Part shown: piece by piece, positions 63,048 to 64,000 of the stretch
Numbering within the stretch: the first letter of the stretch is position 1
Layout: each line of letters begins with the position of its first letter
Assembly (NCBI GenBank): GCA_964576925.1
Contig: CAZNWJ010000005.1
Span: 109,534 to 173,533, forward strand
Length of the DNA stretch: 64,000 nt
Origin: JADJGC01 sp964576925
GTDB lineage: Bacteria; Zixibacteria; MSB-5A5; CAIYYT01
Direction: 5' to 3'
Position numbers and translations under genes: made by a program
The notes under the pieces: model-generated
The model's database searches: none
What the model saw: the letters and a program-made list of their open reading frames with translations, nothing else
Told to the model about the DNA's origin: nothing

Positions 63048-63800
63048 GTGAATTCAAGAAATTGTCGAGCTCTTGGAATGGTCCGTGGTGCGGTTGCACT
63101 CCTGGTGCTCCTGATTACCGCGTGTGCGCCGAAGCTGGTGGGTGTATGGCGGGACCCGGGTTTTACGCCGTCTCAGATCCATTCAGCGCAGGTGGTGCTG
63201 GGCGGAATCGGCTCAAGCGCGGCTCCGAGAGACATAAACGAAGAACAAGCCGAATTCCAGGATCTCTCCGGTACGCTCGATCGCATCCTCTGGAAACAAC
63301 TGGAGAAGAAAGCGCCCAACCTAGCTCTTCTGCCACTGGAGTTCAGCAGGGATAAACTCGGCGCTGACAAGCACGCAGCACTGGTTGCGAAGTTTGATTC
63401 CCGGGGAGAGCTCACGCCGGAAGAAGCCATGTCGTTGTCGGATGCCGTCAAGGGCCAAACTTCTTATGTTCTCTATGGTCGCTTGGCGCAAGATCGCACA
63501 GAAAGCACACGGATTTTAGAAAGCAGCGGCTGGAAGACTGATTACAAGCGGCGCATGGCATTTGCATTCGCGGTCTACGAGGTTTCCACTGGCAAGGCCA
63601 TGTGGCGCGGCGCGCTGACACTCGTGCGGGAAGATCGTGTGTCCGAGGACGAAGAGAGTGGGGTGGACAGTTTCGGCGACCTGGTGACGTCGCTCGCAGC
63701 TCAACTGCTCTTGCCTCAGGTCGAAGAAGCGATCTCCACTCAGAAGATGGTTAAGGACATCTTTGGCGAGTTTGCCAAGCAGTTGGTCGAGGAGAAGTAG
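63048..63800 (+). CDS. Lipoprotein of unknown function
   Basis: 250 residues from GTG 63048, which has GGAGGT at a normal distance (an ATG at 63078 is less well placed). The signal peptide ends in a lipobox (LLITAC). Mature residues have VGVWRDPGFTP near the start and a mixed alpha/beta body with a YVLYGRLAQD segment and a late SFGDLVTSLAAQLLLPQ helix. I do not recognise the family. It follows the Ser/Thr kinase gene and could be its ligand-handling partner or substrate (inference). Confidence 0.8.
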   Translation: MNSRNCRALGMVRGAVALLVLLITACAPKLVGVWRDPGFTPSQIHSAQVVLGGIGSSAAPRDINEEQAEFQDLSGTLDRILWKQLEKKAPNLALLPLEFSRDKLGADKHAALVAKFDSRGELTPEEAMSLSDAVKGQTSYVLYGRLAQDRTESTRILESSGWKTDYKRRMAFAFAVYEVSTGKAMWRGALTLVREDRVSEDEESGVDSFGDLVTSLAAQLLLPQVEEAISTQKMVKDIFGEFAKQLVEEK

Positions 63801-63947
63801 TCGAAAGTTCGGGCGCTCGAGGGCACAAGGTCCGTGTTGGCGGCGAGCAGTCCAGCTCCCGCACTCATCGGCGAGGGGGCAGAGCACCTGGCCCACCAGA
63901 GATTCGTCGTGTTCTGATTGTCTGGAAGTTAGCAGCCCCGGAAAGAA

Positions 63948-64000
63948 TAGCGGTGCAGGGACTTGAACCCCGGACACGCGGATTATGATTCCGCTGCTCT
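63948..64000 (-). tRNA. tRNA-Met or tRNA-Ile2 (CAT anticodon), 3' part; 5' part beyond window
   Basis: On the minus strand the sequence reads, from the edge, a D-arm end, anticodon stem GCGGA/TCCGC with loop ATCATAA (anticodon CAT), a 5-nt variable loop, T-arm CGGGG-TTCAAGT-CCCTG, acceptor strand CACCGCT and discriminator A. No CCA is encoded. The 5' acceptor and D-loop lie past base 64000. CAT may be elongator Met, initiator Met, or Ile2 after lysidine modification; the visible half does not decide. Confidence 0.9.

Noticed and set aside
63516..63977. 153-codon minus-strand frame at the right edge
   Set aside because: It overlaps the tRNA and the lipoprotein gene and is a shadow.

Overview
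The window (high-fifties GC by eye) looks like chromosome of a Gram-negative-type bacterium of the FCB superphylum. Two things suggest this: a protein ending in a type IX secretion (T9SS) style C-terminal sorting domain, and an exceptional number of secreted proteins ending in a two-EF-hand dockerin of the IFGGGPAP type. I associate that tail with the candidate phylum Zixibacteria and its relatives. This placement is inference; no rRNA is present to prove it.

Bases 1-49053 are dominated by a dockerin secretome: 15 genes on both strands, each a signal peptide (outside the window for the first), a variable passenger and the same C-terminal dockerin. Passengers include a giant array of about 18 Ig-like repeats, a subtilisin-like protease, an M6 metalloprotease, a lipase-like esterase, two penicillin-binding/beta-lactamase-fold hydrolases, an SGNH-like hydrolase, a CotH kinase-like protein, and several beta-propeller, VCBS/FG-GAP, PKD and thrombospondin-3 proteins. 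Between them lie a candidate cohesin-like protein with a T9SS tail (13130-13975), a GH35-like protein (14167-16335), an HtrA protease plus a primary-type sigma factor (20717-23224), a PrcB-like lipoprotein (31685-32881) and a LytS/LytR-type two-component system (42890-44805). A dockerin relic at 32981-33022, an orphan dockerin at 60758-61012, a half-deleted dockerin and a dockerin-plus-terminator block repeated nearly identically at 26.4 and 29.2 kb show that this tail is shuffled as a module.

Bases 49098-64000 are mostly ordinary housekeeping and envelope genes: acyl-CoA thioesterase, ribosomal protein L33, MFS transporter, CLC-type chloride channel/antiporter with CBS domains, a heme-binding DUF3365-like protein, a TolC/adaptor/RND efflux operon followed by an aldo/keto reductase, a membrane Ser/Thr kinase, a lipoprotein, and the 3' end of a CAT-anticodon tRNA on the minus strand at the right edge.

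Many genes have a readable promoter of the TTGACA-N16/17-TATAAT type. Secretome genes often have leaders of about 75-390 nt, some with small open reading frames. The histidine kinase, thioesterase, Ser/Thr kinase and possibly the SGNH-like gene have a -10 box 6-7 nt before the start codon and no Shine-Dalgarno, suggesting leaderless mRNAs. The most interesting biology is the dockerin network: many dockerins, no textbook scaffoldin, and one nearby candidate cohesin-like surface protein.
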